DNA from: Costus lasius
Lineage: Eukaryota; Streptophyta; Magnoliopsida; Zingiberales; Costaceae
Assembly (NCBI GenBank): GCA_027563935.2
Contig: CM050446.2
Coordinates: forward strand, 124,822,499 to 124,886,498
Direction of reading: 5' to 3'
DNA length: 64,000 nt
Of this stretch, positions 12,408 to 24,298 are shown piece by piece. The position numbers and the translations under genes were made by a program. Within the stretch, counting starts at the first letter, position 1, and each line of letters begins with the position of its first letter. The notes below the pieces were generated by a model. It was not told where the DNA came from and ran no database searches. It saw nothing but the letters and a program-made list of their open reading frames with translations.

Positions 12408-13715
12408 GTAATGGTAGTGAAGAACGAGGCGAACGAATTAATACCGCAAAGAACCGTTATTGGGTGGCGCAAGTGTATCGACTACCGGAAACTGAACAAA
12501 GCCACTCGCAAGGACCATTTTCCTCTCCCCTTTATTGATCAAATGCTTGAAAGATTAGCCACTAACTCTTATTTTTGTTTCTTAGATGGATACTCATGAT
12601 TTTTCTAGATACCGATACATCCAAACCACCAGGAAAAAACCACGTTCACATGCCCCTTCGGTACTTTCGCTTATCGTCGTATGCCGTTTGGCTTATGTAA
12701 TGCACCAACTACATTCCAGCGATGCATGACGGCTATCTTCTCTGACTTCATTGAAAACATCATGGACGTCTTCATGGACAACTTTTCGGTATATGGGTCA
12801 AGTTTTGACTCTTGTCTATCTAATTTGACCCGTGTTTTGCAGCGTTATGAAGAGACGAGCCTGGTGTTAAATTGGGAGAAATGCCACTTTATGGTAAAAG
12901 AAGGAATCGTTCTTGGTCATTTGATATTGGAGCGTAGTATCGAAGTCGATAAAGCAAAAATCAGTGTGATAGAGAGAATGCCGCCTCCAAACTCCGTCAG
13001 AGGAATAAGAAGTTTCTTAGGCCATGCAGGCTTTTATAGGCGTTTCATTGAAAACTTTTCTAAAATTTCTAGACCTTTAACATCTTTACTCGCTAAGGAT
13101 GTTCCATTTGTTTTTGACCAGAACTGCATGGATGCGTTTCAACAATTGAAGAAGGCATTGATTTTCGCCCCAATAATACAACCTCCGGATTGGTCGCTGC
13201 CCTTCGAAATTATGTGCAATGCTAGTGACTATGCGGTAGGAGCTGTATTGGGACAGCGGAAGAACAACCGAACTCATGCCATTTACTACGCCAGCCGAAC
13301 ACTTGATGGAGCACAGAGCAACTATGCCACAACCGAAAAAGAACTTCTGGATGTAGTTTTCGCTTTTGATATGTTTCGATCATATCTGGTTAACTCGCGT
13401 GTTATTGTTTATACAGATCATGCGGTAATCCGATATCTCATGACAAAGAAAGACGCTAAACCACGGCTAATTAGGTGGATACTGTTATTACAAGAATTTG
13501 ATGTTGAGATCAAGGATAAAAAGGGAACCGATAATTTGGTAGCAGACCATCTCTCCTGTCTGACATCCACCCCCGAGAACAGTTTGGAAGAAGAAATTCA
13601 CGATGCATTCCCGGACGAAAAATTACTAGCTGTCACCACGGTGAAAGCACCATGGTATGGCGATCTGGTAAATTACTTGGTAGCCAAGATTATGCCTCCA
13701 AAACTCACGTACTAA
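12408..13715 (+). pseudogene. Element B reverse transcriptase and RNase H
   Basis: RT motifs are in one frame: [45 protein letters not shown] and the catalytic motif FMDNFSVYG. The second aspartate of the expected FMDD is asparagine (AAC at 12780-12782, one G-to-A change), which should abolish polymerase activity. RNase H follows with [14 protein letters not shown], where the usual first aspartate is also asparagine, and [10 protein letters not shown]. The tail has [14 protein letters not shown]. Nonsense codons occur at 12597 and 12609 and the stretch ends at a stop at 13713. Confidence 0.93.
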
Positions 13716-14945
13716 CAGCGAAGGAAGTTTATGTCTATGGCAAAACACTATTATTGGGACGAATCACTCTTGTTTAAGCGTTGTGCTGATTGTATCATTC
13801 GAAGATGCTTACCGGAAGAAGAGATTTCATATGTCCTTTTCCAATGTCATTCTTTTTCTTATGGAGGGCACTTCAGTGGCAAGAAGACAACACATAAGAT
13901 TCTCCAATGTGGTTTCTTTTAGCCAACTTTATTTAGATACGCAAGGGACTATGTACAGTCTTGTGATCGTTGCCAACGGATGGGTGGAATTTCACGAAGG
14001 AATGAGATGTCTCTGAATACCATCCTTGAAATCGAGATCTTTGATGTATGGGGAATCGACTTTATGGGTCCATTCCCACCTTCTTGTGGTAACAAATTCA
14101 TCTTAGATGGAGTCGATTACGTTTCCAAATGGGTAGAAGCCTTGGCTGCACCAACAAATGACTTCAAGGTGGTCACTAGATTTTTCAAGAAGTTAATACT
14201 CCCACGATTTGGAACGCCTCGCGTGGTAATCAGCGATGGCGGGTCTCATTTTTTTGAGCGAGGATTTGAATCGCTTCTCAAGAGATACGGAGTATTACAC
14301 AAAGTTGCCACTGCTTACCATCCTCAGACTAGCGGCCAAGTGGAGATATCAAATCGAGAGATAAAACACATACTTGAGAAAACGGTATCGCGCATTCACA
14401 CTGATTGGTCACTTAAACTTGACGACACATTATGAGCATACCGTACAGCATTCAAAACTCCAATTGGTATGTCCCCATTTCAGTTAGTATACGGTAAATT
14501 ATGTCATTTACCAGTTGAAATAGAACACAAAACATATTGGGCGATATAGGGACTGAATTTTGATGGAAACCAAGCTGGCAAGGCCAGAAAGCTTCATCTG
14601 AATGAGCTTGATGAATTTAGACAGGAAGCCTACGAGAACGCCGTGATTTATAAAGAACGTACCAAAAGATGACATGATCAAAGGATTATGAGGAGAGAAT
14701 TTCACGAGGGTGAATTGGTACTATTATTTAACTCCAGGATCAAACTTTTTCCTGGTAAGCTTCGAACTAAATGGACAGGACCGTACGAGGTGCAGAAGGT
14801 TTACCCTCACGGTGCTGTAGACATCTTCCGAGAGTCAACTGGTACATTCAAAGTCAACGGACAGAGACTCAAGCACTACATCTTCCGTGAACCGATACCG
14901 GAGGACACTACATTGTTCCTCACGGACCCTCCTTCACCAGAATGA
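13716..14945 (+). pseudogene. Element B integrase
   Basis: Same frame as the upstream domains. The zinc-binding region is visible as CHSFSYGGHFSGKKTTHKIL and CDRCQRMGG. The core has [28 protein letters not shown] and [16 protein letters not shown], so the D, D and E catalytic residues are all retained. The C-terminal region includes [20 protein letters not shown] and [23 protein letters not shown]. Nonsense codons are at 13920, 14433, 14547 and 14670. There is no chromodomain, as expected for Athila elements. The C-terminal block is the only part of integrase retained in elements A and C. Confidence 0.92.
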
Positions 14946-14987
14946 CATTGATTGTGGTCAAGCTGACGGATCATTAAATTAGCGCTT

Positions 14988-15005
14988 CTTGGGAGGCAAC
15001 CCAAG
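14988..15005 (+). promoter_or_regulatory. Conserved hairpin after integrase stop, element B
   Basis: CTTGGGAGGCAACCCAAG forms a 6-bp stem with a 6-base loop. It lies 43 bases after the integrase stop and is preceded by AGCGCT. The same hairpin occurs after the integrase of elements A (23247-23264) and C (33258-33275). Confidence 0.75.
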
Positions 15006-16382
15006 CTTCTTACTTTAGTTAAATTTGTTTTCAGCATCTTTCGTTCTCTTATTTTCATGCTTTGTGTGAGTTTAGTTTAGTTTGCATAATGATAGGTCTT
15101 AAATTCTTAGCAACTTCTTGTTTACTTGACACCATGACATTCTAGCTCCCTCTGCTATAAATTTGGATTTCATTTCCTAGTTTATTTTAGTGCATGGTTT
15201 CGATATCTGACATTGGTGGTAATCTTGCAGGAATTGCACATACATTATATTGACACCACTCATTGAACTTAGAGTGCCTGAGCAAAGTTTCGACATTGAA
15301 GTAGGCATGAAGATCCTCAACAAGAAACACTCACCAAGAAGGGCACAAGCTACATCTGTGCTAATCAATTTTAAACCATTCTATTTGAAAAGCCTATACA
15401 CAGTCATGAGCTGATCTTATTCATCTTTAGCATTGGCAATTTACTTTACTAAAAGTTGAAAACAACATTTGGGCCTTGTTGTGCCCTTTCTCTACTTGCA
15501 TTAGTTGTTATGTTCATGCCTATTTTTCTATGAACGCTGATGCCTTTACTTGGTTAAAAATGACACAGGAGTATCGCAAACTGATGCAGTAAAGAGAGGC
15601 ATTTTTTTTTTGCAATTTTTCCAAAATCACGGGCGGGTTCCGACAGAAATCTCGACCGTGATTCTCATTCAGCTCAAACATCAGAAGATTCGCCGAGAAC
15701 ATTACGGCAAGAAAGACACTGAAGCCACGGCTGTAATCAGTAATAAAGGATTTCGCGAGAAGATCATAACTGGGGAACGCTAAAAGTCGTGACCGAGCTT
15801 TTTCCGAAGAGGCAAAACGAAAATTATCTGTCGAAAGGTTCACGGCAGACCCGTAACTAGAAGTACAACCGTGAAATTCGCGCACAATCATACAGAAGAC
15901 AATCACGGGTAGGTAATGATGAAAATCACAGGCAGGATTTCCTTAGAAAGAACAATGGATAAAAAATTTGACGAGAACGTCACGGCTGCCCCATGGTTAA
16001 AGACACCACTGTGAAAATTTGCATTAAAAGACTGCGAGAGAATCACGACCGGGGCCTGATGGAAAAAAACCTTAGCAGCTTAACGGATCCGCCTGGCCAG
16101 CTCGACCCGTTAAGCAACCCGTTAAAGCTTTAACTTAAGCAGCTCGACCGAGTTTTCCACTTAGGGTTCCCGATTTTTCTCCACTTCCGTACATTTTGCG
16201 GCGGCCCCACTGCTCGACCCCACTCGCCTGCCCGCCGTCTGCTTCGCCGCCGAACACCGACACTCCGGCGACGTCTCTGGCCACCTCCGGCGAGCTCTCA
16301 TTCCAAGTTCTCAGCCTTTTCTCGCCGAATACTCTGTTCCTTTCGCTCAACCTCTGTTCCGCAACCATCTATTTGAGCGACC
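15006..16382 (+). other. Element B spacer between integrase and env-like ORF
   Basis: No coding region is recognised. The right half, 15628-16060, holds repeated TCACGG/CCGTGA motifs, some as inverted pairs (AATCACGG at 15631 with CCGTGATT near 15657; TTCACGG near 15839 with CCGTGAA near 15871). A TCACGACCGGGGCCTGA motif near 16033 echoes the LTR. A purine/GC-rich leader runs up to the env-like start. Confidence 0.7.
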
Positions 16383-17651
16383 ATGCCGCCATGAAGGAAA
16401 AATACTGGGAAGCGACCAGCCAGAGCCACGAGCCCTCGACCGGCACCTCAGCAGCAACAGGCTGCACCACCAGAACTCCAAATAAGGGATAATCATCAAG
16501 CTGCTAGGTATCAGGTGCTCTCCAACCGCCGCATTATCAATACACGGTACATCGACCCACCTTCACTCGCTACACTTGGGATTTTTGATGATCTACTCTG
16601 GATGTTTAGGCAGTTTGGCTGGGGGAGATTCCTTCAATACGCACAACCCACCTACATCCCCTTTACTCTCGAGTTTCTCAGCTCCATTGAGGTTAAGGTT
16701 TCAGCACTAGAGACCGACCCAGGCTTGATTACCTTCAGGCTATCCAACAATGAGTATCGCCTGACCGTGGCAGATCTGAATGATATCTTTGGATTTCCAG
16801 CCTACGCATCCAGGCTCGGTCCTCCTAACTTCAATGATGACATCTTCTGGCGTTGCGTATCATCCATGGCAGCTTATTCACCAAGGAATGTCAGGGCTTC
16901 AACTATTGCAAACCCATGTATTCGTTATGCCCATCGTTTGCTAGCACACTCAATCTTCGCATGAGATGGAGACGGGATAGTGCACCAGTCCGAATTACTC
17001 TGCTTATGGGGACTTCTGCATCAGTTCCAAATCAACGCCGGCTACCACTTAGCTCGGCAGTTCCTCCGTGTCGCCCACGCGCAAAAAGGGAATATATGTA
17101 TTGGCGGCATGATCACTACTATCTCTCTATCCTTGGGCCACAATCCTTATGGACAGCCGGAGGCAGTGGGTAGCAGACGACTGGACCTTGAACACCTACT
17201 TTCGATGAAGATGATCATCAGGCGAGGGGACATTTATCATCTCACTTTCGCAGATACCAGTACCACCATGGCTCTACCAAATACCGCGCGGACTGATATA
17301 AGAGATAGCGCCAACTGGCGCCTGTATCCTGATTCTGCTGTACCAGAAGACCAGCCTACACCTCTCGACGTAGATCCCAACTCTTCCATTCACGGGCAAC
17401 CCAGGACTGCTGCCAGACCCTCTACTGATGATATGCTGCACCTTCTTCGACAGGAGCAGTTGAACCAAGGGAAGCAGCTAGTAGCCTTGACGGACACGGT
17501 CAAATGCTTTAAGATCTTCCTCTATAGTAACATGGCTCCACCACCACTGCGGGACGAAGATGAGGACGCTGACGATACCATCCATGTCTCTGATTCCTCC
17601 AAGCCAGCTGACGACGACGACGATGACGACCCGGCTGAGTGCAGTGAGTAG
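16383..17651 (+). pseudogene. Element B ATHILA ORF-1 / env-like protein
   Basis: One frame from an ATG at 16383 to a TAG at 17649, 422 codons, interrupted by TGA at 16392 and 16962. Both are where arginine is expected, consistent with CGA-to-TGA change. The protein has a proline-rich N-terminus, then NRRIINTRYIDPPSLATLGI, TLEFLSSIEV, ITFRLSNNEYRLTVADLNDIFGFP and LLCLWGLLHQF. It ends with a strongly acidic tail rich in aspartate. This is the ATHILA ORF-1 type protein found 3' of pol in Athila elements. No signal peptide or membrane segment is visible, so the env-like label is positional only. Confidence 0.87.
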
Positions 17652-18115
17652 GGCTGCACTCTAGTAAGTTTCCCCTCACCCCTTTTTGATATATGCCTAT
17701 ACCATATGCATCTGGGATGATGCAACTTTTGCTCTAAGTGAGGGTACTTACACATTTTGATAGGTCGTCATGACTTTTACTCTTTCATGATGGATGTTGT
17801 ACTGATGGTTAAACTTTATACTACTTGCATGTGATGGTAAACTGATAATATTTATTGTGATGTTATTAATGTGCTGCTGTAGCACATCTGCCAAGTTTTA
17901 ACTCTCTTTACTATCGATGCTCTCTATTTTCATAAAATTTTTATTGTAAGTTACTTTGATAATGTTTCAGCTTGGCACAGATATTCTTATGACTCTACCT
18001 CTTTGACATGTTGTACCTTTCTCACATGTTTTCATTATGACTTTGTAGATAAGGACCAAAACTTCATTAATAATTTATTGTCTAGACATGCAAAAGTCTT
18101 AAGTCGTAGGTATTT
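17652..18115 (+). other. Element B 3' untranslated region with first polypurine tract
   Basis: Non-coding and AT-rich. It ends in GTCTTAAGTCGTAGGTATTT directly before an LTR start at 18116, the position expected of the plus-strand primer. Confidence 0.7.
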
Positions 18116-18725
18116 TGTTGACACAGATTTATATAGAGTTTTACATGTCAATTTACTTGTAAAATCATTCCCATTTCACGACTTTAAGCCTTATAATTGC
18201 CTTTATTTGCATACATCTATGGAATCTACACCTCTTTGTCCATTTTCACGTTTTCAGGTCAAAACGACCATAAAAGGGATAGATTCAGGCACTCTTGTGG
18301 CAAAGGAGCTCATCCTAACTCAAGGTGATCCTAACCAGAAGCTTTCAGATTCGTTGAGATCTTTTTTGGAAATCACGACCGGGTCCCAACCAGAATCATG
18401 CCCGTGATCGTCGTTAGACTTGAAGCTGGCACCGATAAATCACGACCGGGTCACGACCAAATTCTCGCCCGAGATCGCGGACCTGCCTGTTACGAAATCA
18501 CTGTTTTCTTCCGTATTTCTTTGATCTAACCTAAGAGGAGACTGAAGGGCACCTAGGACCTTTCTCCCCCGTTGACAAAGGGGGCGTGGAGAAGCTTTTA
18601 GGGGAGGTTTTGCCCACAAAACCATGATCTATTGAGGTATGGGCGGCTGAAGCATTGTAGGGCATGGAGGCTGACAGAAAGCTTCTTTTGGCTGAGCGGA
18701 GACAACAATCAGAGAGGCCTTTTTG
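18116..18725 (+). repeat. Partial extra LTR copy in element B
   Basis: About 610 bases equivalent to the first part of the 5' LTR (7368 to about 7975). The copy breaks after GAGAGGCCTTTTTG. A second 3' untranslated piece (18726-18851) with its own TTGAGGACAAGC and AAGTCGTAGGTATT tract follows, then the complete 3' LTR. Over its first 175 bases this partial copy is closer to the 5' LTR than the complete 3' LTR is. Confidence 0.85.
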
Positions 18726-18851
18726 GTGCTTTGAGTGTATTGGTGTCTCATGTGGTCATTGGGGAGTATAACTTGAGTTGAACAACCCTCATAGAACTTC
18801 ATTTCTTTCTTTTTGCTTGAGGACAAGCATAGGTTTAAGTCGTAGGTATTC

Positions 18852-21800
18852 TGTTGACACAGATTTATATGGAGTTTTACATGTCAATTTACTTATAAAA
18901 TCATTCCCATTTCATGACTTTAAGCCTTATAATTGCCTTTATTTGCATACATCTATGGAATCTACACCTCTTTATGCATTTTCAAGTTTTCAGGTCAAAA
19001 CGACCATAAAAGGGGGTAGATCCTGGCACTCTTGTGGCAAAGGAGCTCATCCTATAACCAGAAGCTTTCAGATTCGTTGAGGTCTTTGTTGGAAATCACG
19101 ATCAGGTCCTAATCAGAATCATGCCCGTGATCATCGTTATACCTGAAGCTGAAACTAACAAATCATGACCGGGTCACGACCAAATTCTCGCCCGAGATCG
19201 CGGACCCGCCTGTTACGAAATCACTGTTTTCTTCCGTATTTCTTTGATCTAACCTAAGGGGAGACTGAAGGGCACCTAGGACCTTTCTCCCCCGTTGACA
19301 AAGGGGGCGTGGAGCAGCTTTTAGGGGAGGTTTTGCCCACAAAACCATGATCTATTGAGGTATGGGCAGCTAAAGCATTGCAGGGCATGGAGGCTGGCGG
19401 AAAGCTTCTTTTGGCTGAGTGGAGACAGCAATCAGAGAGGCCTTTTTGCAAGGCATGGGGAAGAGAAAAAGTCCATCAGAGAAAGGAGATAAAAACCCTT
19501 CATGCAAGGGAGAAAAGGGGCGAGCCAAGGGGGCGCATAAGGAAAAAATCAATAGGAGAAGGGCTGAAGGAGGATTCGCACGGTGAAAAGAGAGGAGATT
19601 GTTACGCCAAAGAGGAGAAGTTGCGCATCAAACTTCATTGAAGACATCTCTGCGTAAGATTACCTCAAGAATAGTTTGTAAGAGAGATCTTTGAAGTTAC
19701 ATCTAGCTTCCTTGCTTATTTTGTAATCGTATAAAAAACATTGCATGATCTCAAGTCATTTTGGTAATCCTTTCATAGATCTGAATATGCGCATGATGGT
19801 AGAATTGCTTGTTTGTAATTTCATAGTTGATATGGTAGGCTAAAACTAGGGGTGAGCATTCGGTACTTCGGTACCAGTACCGGTACCGAAATTACGGTAC
19901 CGAAGTACCGAACTTAAATTTTTGGTACCGGTACCAATACCGAAGTACCGATATTTATATCGGTACCAGTACCGATTTCCCGAAATTTATTTCGGGAAAT
20001 TCCCGAAATACCGAAATAAAATTGAAGGTTTATCTTCTTTGAATGGGGCTTATACATCACATTACTCAAAAAAAATACTCAAAAAATTATACATCACATT
20101 ACTCAAAAAAATTACCTGCAGTTGCTGGGGCTGAATGCAGGCGTCGGTGGCTGCGTGTGAAGGGGACAATTGCTGGGGCTGAATGCAGGCGTTGGTGGTT
20201 GCGTGTGAAGGGGACGACGAGCAAATGGCAGCAATGCGTGTGAAGGGAACGACGAGCAGAAAGGGGCGAGCGGAAGAGATTCAAGGGCGATCGAGCGAAG
20301 AGAAGGGACGAGCGGAAGAGATGAGGGGCGAGCGACGTTCGAACGGCGCCGGACGTGATGGAAGCTGCGAGAAAGGATGGAGCGGAAGAGATAGGGGCGA
20401 TCGAGCGAAGAGAAGGGGCGAGCGAGCGGAAGAGATGAGGGGGCTGGGGGCGAGCGACGTTCGAACGGTCGGCTCCTCGGCTCCTCGCGAATTCGCGATA
20501 CCCTAACCAAGAGCGGAGAGCCTGCGGGGGCGCGGGGCTGCAGGGGTTAGGTTAGGGTTTTTTTGGGGTAAGCCAAATAGCCAATAGCCCGTTAACGCCT
20601 TAGTCTGCATTATAAAAAAATTATAATAAATAAAATATTTCGCTACTTCGGTACCATCAAAATATCCCGAAATTATTTTTGATCCCGGTACCGGTACCGC
20701 AGTCCCGATTTAAAATTCGGTACTGGTACCGAAGTACCGAAATACCGAAGTACCGGTACCGAAATACCGAATACCGAAAAGTTCGGTACGGTACTTCGGT
20801 ACCAGCACCGAATGCTCACCCCTAGCTAAAACTCTTTACACTAGGATGTGGGGTAGCCCTTGACGATTTATTAGTTGTAATAGTTAAGTCTATTAGCCAA
20901 AGTCCTTGCTTGGCCTTGTGTGTGTGCATTGCCTGCGTTACCCGGAAGGATATGCTCTCACCTCTAATCCCTCGGATGAGGTTTGTAAATCAGCTTTTCT
21001 AGGAGTTTACTCGCTTGTATAGGTGTACTTACCCGTAGGATTAAGGGAAAGCATTATCCGGAAAGGTAAGCTTGAGCCTTAAGTCGCAAAGGTGATGTTC
21101 GTTAATCAGATCTAGAGGAGAAAACTTGCCTGCGGGTCTGTACTCACTTAGGAAAAACACCTAGGTGAGGTTTGTAAATCAGATCAGAAGGGAGAAAAAC
21201 TCGCTAGCAGATCTGTACTCGCTCGCGAGATTTTAGGGAGCTTTGACGCTGCGGAGAGCCTCTTGTCCGACCGCGCGTCAGACCCACTTGGTTGAGAGTT
21301 TATCCATTTCGTTGGAATGCTATACCTACACTTTCCGAAAGGGAGTGTTTGGGCTTTTAATCACCTTAAGTGAGGTTTGTTAATCAACATCTTTAGGAGT
21401 TCTTACTCGTTTGTGGATCTGTGCTTACTTAGGGGGATTATAAGGAGCTTAGGCGCGTCGGAGAGACTCAAGTCCGACCGCACGCCAGAACCCTACGAAT
21501 TGGACTGACAATCTAGTCTGTGGGAGCAGACGAGATTCTCGGAGGGGAGCTACCTATGTGACAAGGAAGCTACGCCCCCTTGAACTAAACAAGACATTGG
21601 CAATATAGTTTAACTATTTAACTATAAGGAGTCAAAGTGGTGAACCCATATCCTGATGCATCTCCTCTTTAGAATCCTCTCGTGTGATTTCCTCTATTTA
21701 CATTCCTGTACTTTTAATTATTTCATTATCTTAAACTTCACCAATTTCGACGTCGTCTAGCTAGCCATTTCAAGATCTGTCGGTATTTGCCCATTAGTCC

Positions 21801-21878
21801 CTGTGGGATCGATATTTTATTACTTCGATAGACCCGTGCATTTGCGGGAAACGCCTACTATATCCGTGGGCGCTATCA
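18852..21878 (+). repeat. Element B 3' LTR, carrying a hAT-like insert
   Basis: It starts TGTTGACACAG and ends GCTATCA, followed by target duplication CTAGC. The insert at 19847-20824 plus its 8-base duplication explains its length (3.03 kb against 2.05 kb for the 5' LTR). Confidence 0.92.
19847..20824. mobile_element. hAT-like non-autonomous element, TAGGGGTGAGCA family (978 bp)
   Basis: Terminal inverted repeats TAGGGGTGAGCATTCGGT at the left and its complement at the right. It has perfect 8-base target duplications GCTAAAAC (19839-19846 and 20825-20832). Eight-base duplications and a TAGGG-type terminus are hAT hallmarks. The arms consist of repeated GGTACCG/CGAAGTACC units. The GC-rich centre (about 20115-20560) holds a roughly 50-base tandem repeat. 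No transposase ORF is present. Confidence 0.9.
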
Positions 21879-23207
21879 CTAGCCCAGCAACCTAGCTCGT
21901 CTTCCACAGCACCAGGCAAGCTTCCATCCCAACCAGAGGTAAATTCGAGGGAGCATTGCAATGCAATCTCCACTCGGAGTGGTAAGCAACTTGAAGATCC
22001 AAAGATGCCGACTGACGACAAGAGAGATGAAGTGACACCAGAACGTGTGGAACCACAGTCAGATGCAACACCGGTGGCACCTGAACCAGCTGAAGAGGAG
22101 CGGTCCTATGTGGGACCACCTGCATACAAGCTACCGATTCCTTTTCCACAGAGGCTTGTCAAGGCTAAATTGGACAAGCAGTTCGGTAAGTTTTTAGAAG
22201 TATTGAAGAAACTTTATATTAACATCCCTTTCGTTGATGCTCTTTCGCAGATGCCGACTTATGCAAAATTCCTGAAAGACATCTTTTCAAACAAGAGGAA
22301 GCTAGAGGATCAAGGGACCGTTGCACTCACTGAGGAATGCAGCGCCATTATTCAGAACAAGCTCCCTCAGAAGCTTAAAGACCCAGACAATTTCTCCATA
22401 CCCTGCCAGATTGGGGAGATGTCCTTTTAGAGAGTTTTGTGCGATCTAGGAGCAAGCGTTAGCCTCATACCATTATCACTTTGTAAAATGCTAGATCTAG
22501 GGGATTTACAACCAACTAGTATTTCTATATATCTTGCAGATAGATCAGTGCGTCAACCAGTTGGTATTTTACAGGACGTACCGGTTAAAGTAGGAGATTA
22601 CTTTATTCCTGCTGATTTTATTGTTTTGGAGATTGATGAGGATAACAGGCTCCCTATCATTCTGGGGAGACCTTTTCTTGCTACTGCAGGCGCTGTCATG
22701 GATGTCAAGCATGAGAAACTGTCTTTGAACATCTGTGGTAATGTTATCCAATTTGATCTAACTGATACTTTAAAAAAACCTTCTCTTGCAAGCAAATGCT
22801 GCAGTATTGACATCATGGAGAAGGCTATACAGCATGTTGAACCCTTCAGGAAAACAGTGGACCTATTGAAGCTTACCTTGACAAACCTCACCAAGGATGT
22901 CAAGAGCTACAAAGAATGAACCAAGTTTTGGCATGACAAGCGCATAGTGAAGAAAGAATTTCATGAGGGAGATAAAGTACTTCTGTTCAATTCAAGACTT
23001 CGGTTATTTCCCGGAAAGCTTCGCACGAGATGGCCCGGTCCTTTCACAGTTCAAAAAGTACAACTATATGGTGCCATTACAATTTGGACAGAACGAACTG
23101 GCAGTTTCACAGTTAACGGGCACCGCCTCAAGCGCTACTTCGAAGATGAGAGGGTCGAAAGAGAGGAAGTTCTTGCTCTTTCAGACCCCACGAATTTGCA
23201 ACTCTGA
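21879..23207 (+). pseudogene. Element A gag end, protease, and integrase C-terminus (internal deletion)
   Basis: This continues the gag cut at 7367. The proline-rich linker ends PIPFPQRLVKAKLDKQFGKF. The protease follows with LCDLGASVSLIPLSL and LPIILGRPFLATAGA; a TAG at 22428 replaces the glutamine expected from element C. After DLTDTLKKPSLA the sequence jumps, past a stop at 22917, to FWHDKRIVKKEFHEGDKVL, the C-terminal block of integrase. It ends SDPTNLQL at 23207. RT, RNase H and the integrase core are absent. Element C has the same junction. The encoded protein could not copy or integrate DNA by itself. Confidence 0.9.
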
Positions 23208-23246
23208 AAACTCTTATAGTCGAGCTACCGACCTAAACCTAGCGCT

Positions 23247-23264
23247 CTTGGGAGGCAACCCAAG
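23247..23264 (+). promoter_or_regulatory. Conserved hairpin after integrase stop, element A
   Basis: CTTGGGAGGCAACCCAAG, 40 bases after the stop and preceded by AGCGCT, identical to the element B copy. Confidence 0.75.
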
Positions 23265-23476
23265 TTTTTGATTGATTTTAGTTTCTATGCGTAATTTCTT
23301 CTTGCTATTAGTTAGTGTTTTAGACTATTAATCTCTTTCTCATTTAATTTTTTATTTTCTAGAGGGGATTGCTACTAATTTGATGTCTCTTTATGTTATG
23401 GGAGGAAGATGGAGCGCATGGAAATTTTTCCAGATTTTTCCAGAATTTTTTGAGTGAACTGTGAACATCACGGCCT

Positions 23477-23498
23477 GGTGAACCCCATGGGGTTCACT
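23477..23498. repeat. Single palindrome before truncated env-like ORF, element A
   Basis: GGTGAACCCC, two bases, then GGGGTTCACT. It corresponds to the last copy of the five-copy array at 32753-33054 in element C. The other copies and the env-like N-terminus were lost together in a deletion. Confidence 0.8.
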
Positions 23499-23530
23499 CG
23501 TAAAGTGCACTGTACAGTGAGAGTGATGGT

Positions 23531-24298
23531 ATGGTTCGGCAGACTGAGTTATTTTATCTATGGTGTATGCTTCACAGTTTCAGAGTGGACTCTGGGTATT
23601 ATTTAACAAATCAATTCAGCTGCATCACCCGTTCTCTGAAAGGGGCGATTGTAATTGGTGGCCTCATCACTCCTTTGGCAGTTTCTCTGGGTATATTTCC
23701 ATATGGCACACTGGAAGCTATTGGCAACAACAGGCTCGACATCAAGTCTTGCGTCGCCATGAAGCTGATTATTCGCAAGAGTGACTCATACTGCATGACA
23801 TTCAAAGGGAGCCCCTTCTACCTGCCTTTACCGAACCCAGAGCGCACAACAGTAAGAGTGCAAGGGAACTGGTGTATCCAGCCGGTTGAGGACACACAGC
23901 CTGACCTCGTTGACACCGCACCACCAGCCCCTGGCGCCTTTTCCTTTGGTGGCACCTCCTCTAATGATTCTATGATGTCTGTGTTGTACGAAATTAGGGA
24001 GCAGTAGCACCATCAACGAGAGGTGATCGATCACTTAGACACTACTGTTTCCTATATTCAGCAGGATCATTCTTCTCGTTGGGAGTCCATGAAGGCGCAT
24101 ATGCAGAGGCAACACAAGATGATGGGTTCTGTCTGGGAGTAAATATCAAGTATGGATGAACGACTTTCATTTCACTCTGAGGAGAACATGGCCCACATGG
24201 ACATCTCATATGAAGAGGAAGCCGAGCCTGACTATAGCACACGCGGGAAGAGCAAGAGCTCGCGAACTTCTGGCTCTCGCTCACGCAAGTGGAGGTAG
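23531..24298 (+). pseudogene. Element A env-like protein, C-terminal half
   Basis: Homologous to the C-terminal part of the element C env-like protein: MVRQTELFYLWCMLHSF, KGAIVIGGLITPLAVSLG and DSYCMTFKGSPFYLPLPNPE. It ends in a helical, charged tail and RGKSKSSRTSGSRSRKW. Stops at 24005 and 24140 interrupt it. The first roughly 240 residues are missing: the palindrome array is joined directly to GAGAGTGATGGTATGG, which lies mid-gene in element C. Confidence 0.85.

Larger units (their letters stand above)
7368..21878 (+). mobile_element. Element B: full-length Athila-like Ty3/gypsy element (14.5 kb)
   Basis: 5' LTR 7368-9421, tRNA-Asp PBS 9428-9445, gag-pol 9579-14945, pre-env spacer, env-like ORF 16383-17651, a partial extra LTR 18116-18725, and 3' LTR 18852-21878 that contains a hAT-like element. 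Flanking 5-base duplications CTAGC are perfect. All domains are present in Athila order (gag, protease, RT, RNase H, integrase, env-like) but stop codons and lost catalytic residues show it is dead. Its LTR sequence differs from that of elements A and C. Confidence 0.94.

Noticed and set aside
16383..17651. True viral envelope gene
   Set aside because: The position is env-like, but no signal peptide, membrane segment or glycoprotein features are visible; the ATHILA ORF-1 label is safer.
20112..20510. Arginine- and serine-rich ORFs on both strands
   Set aside because: They lie in the GC-rich tandem-repeat core of a non-autonomous hAT-like element; no transposase motifs.
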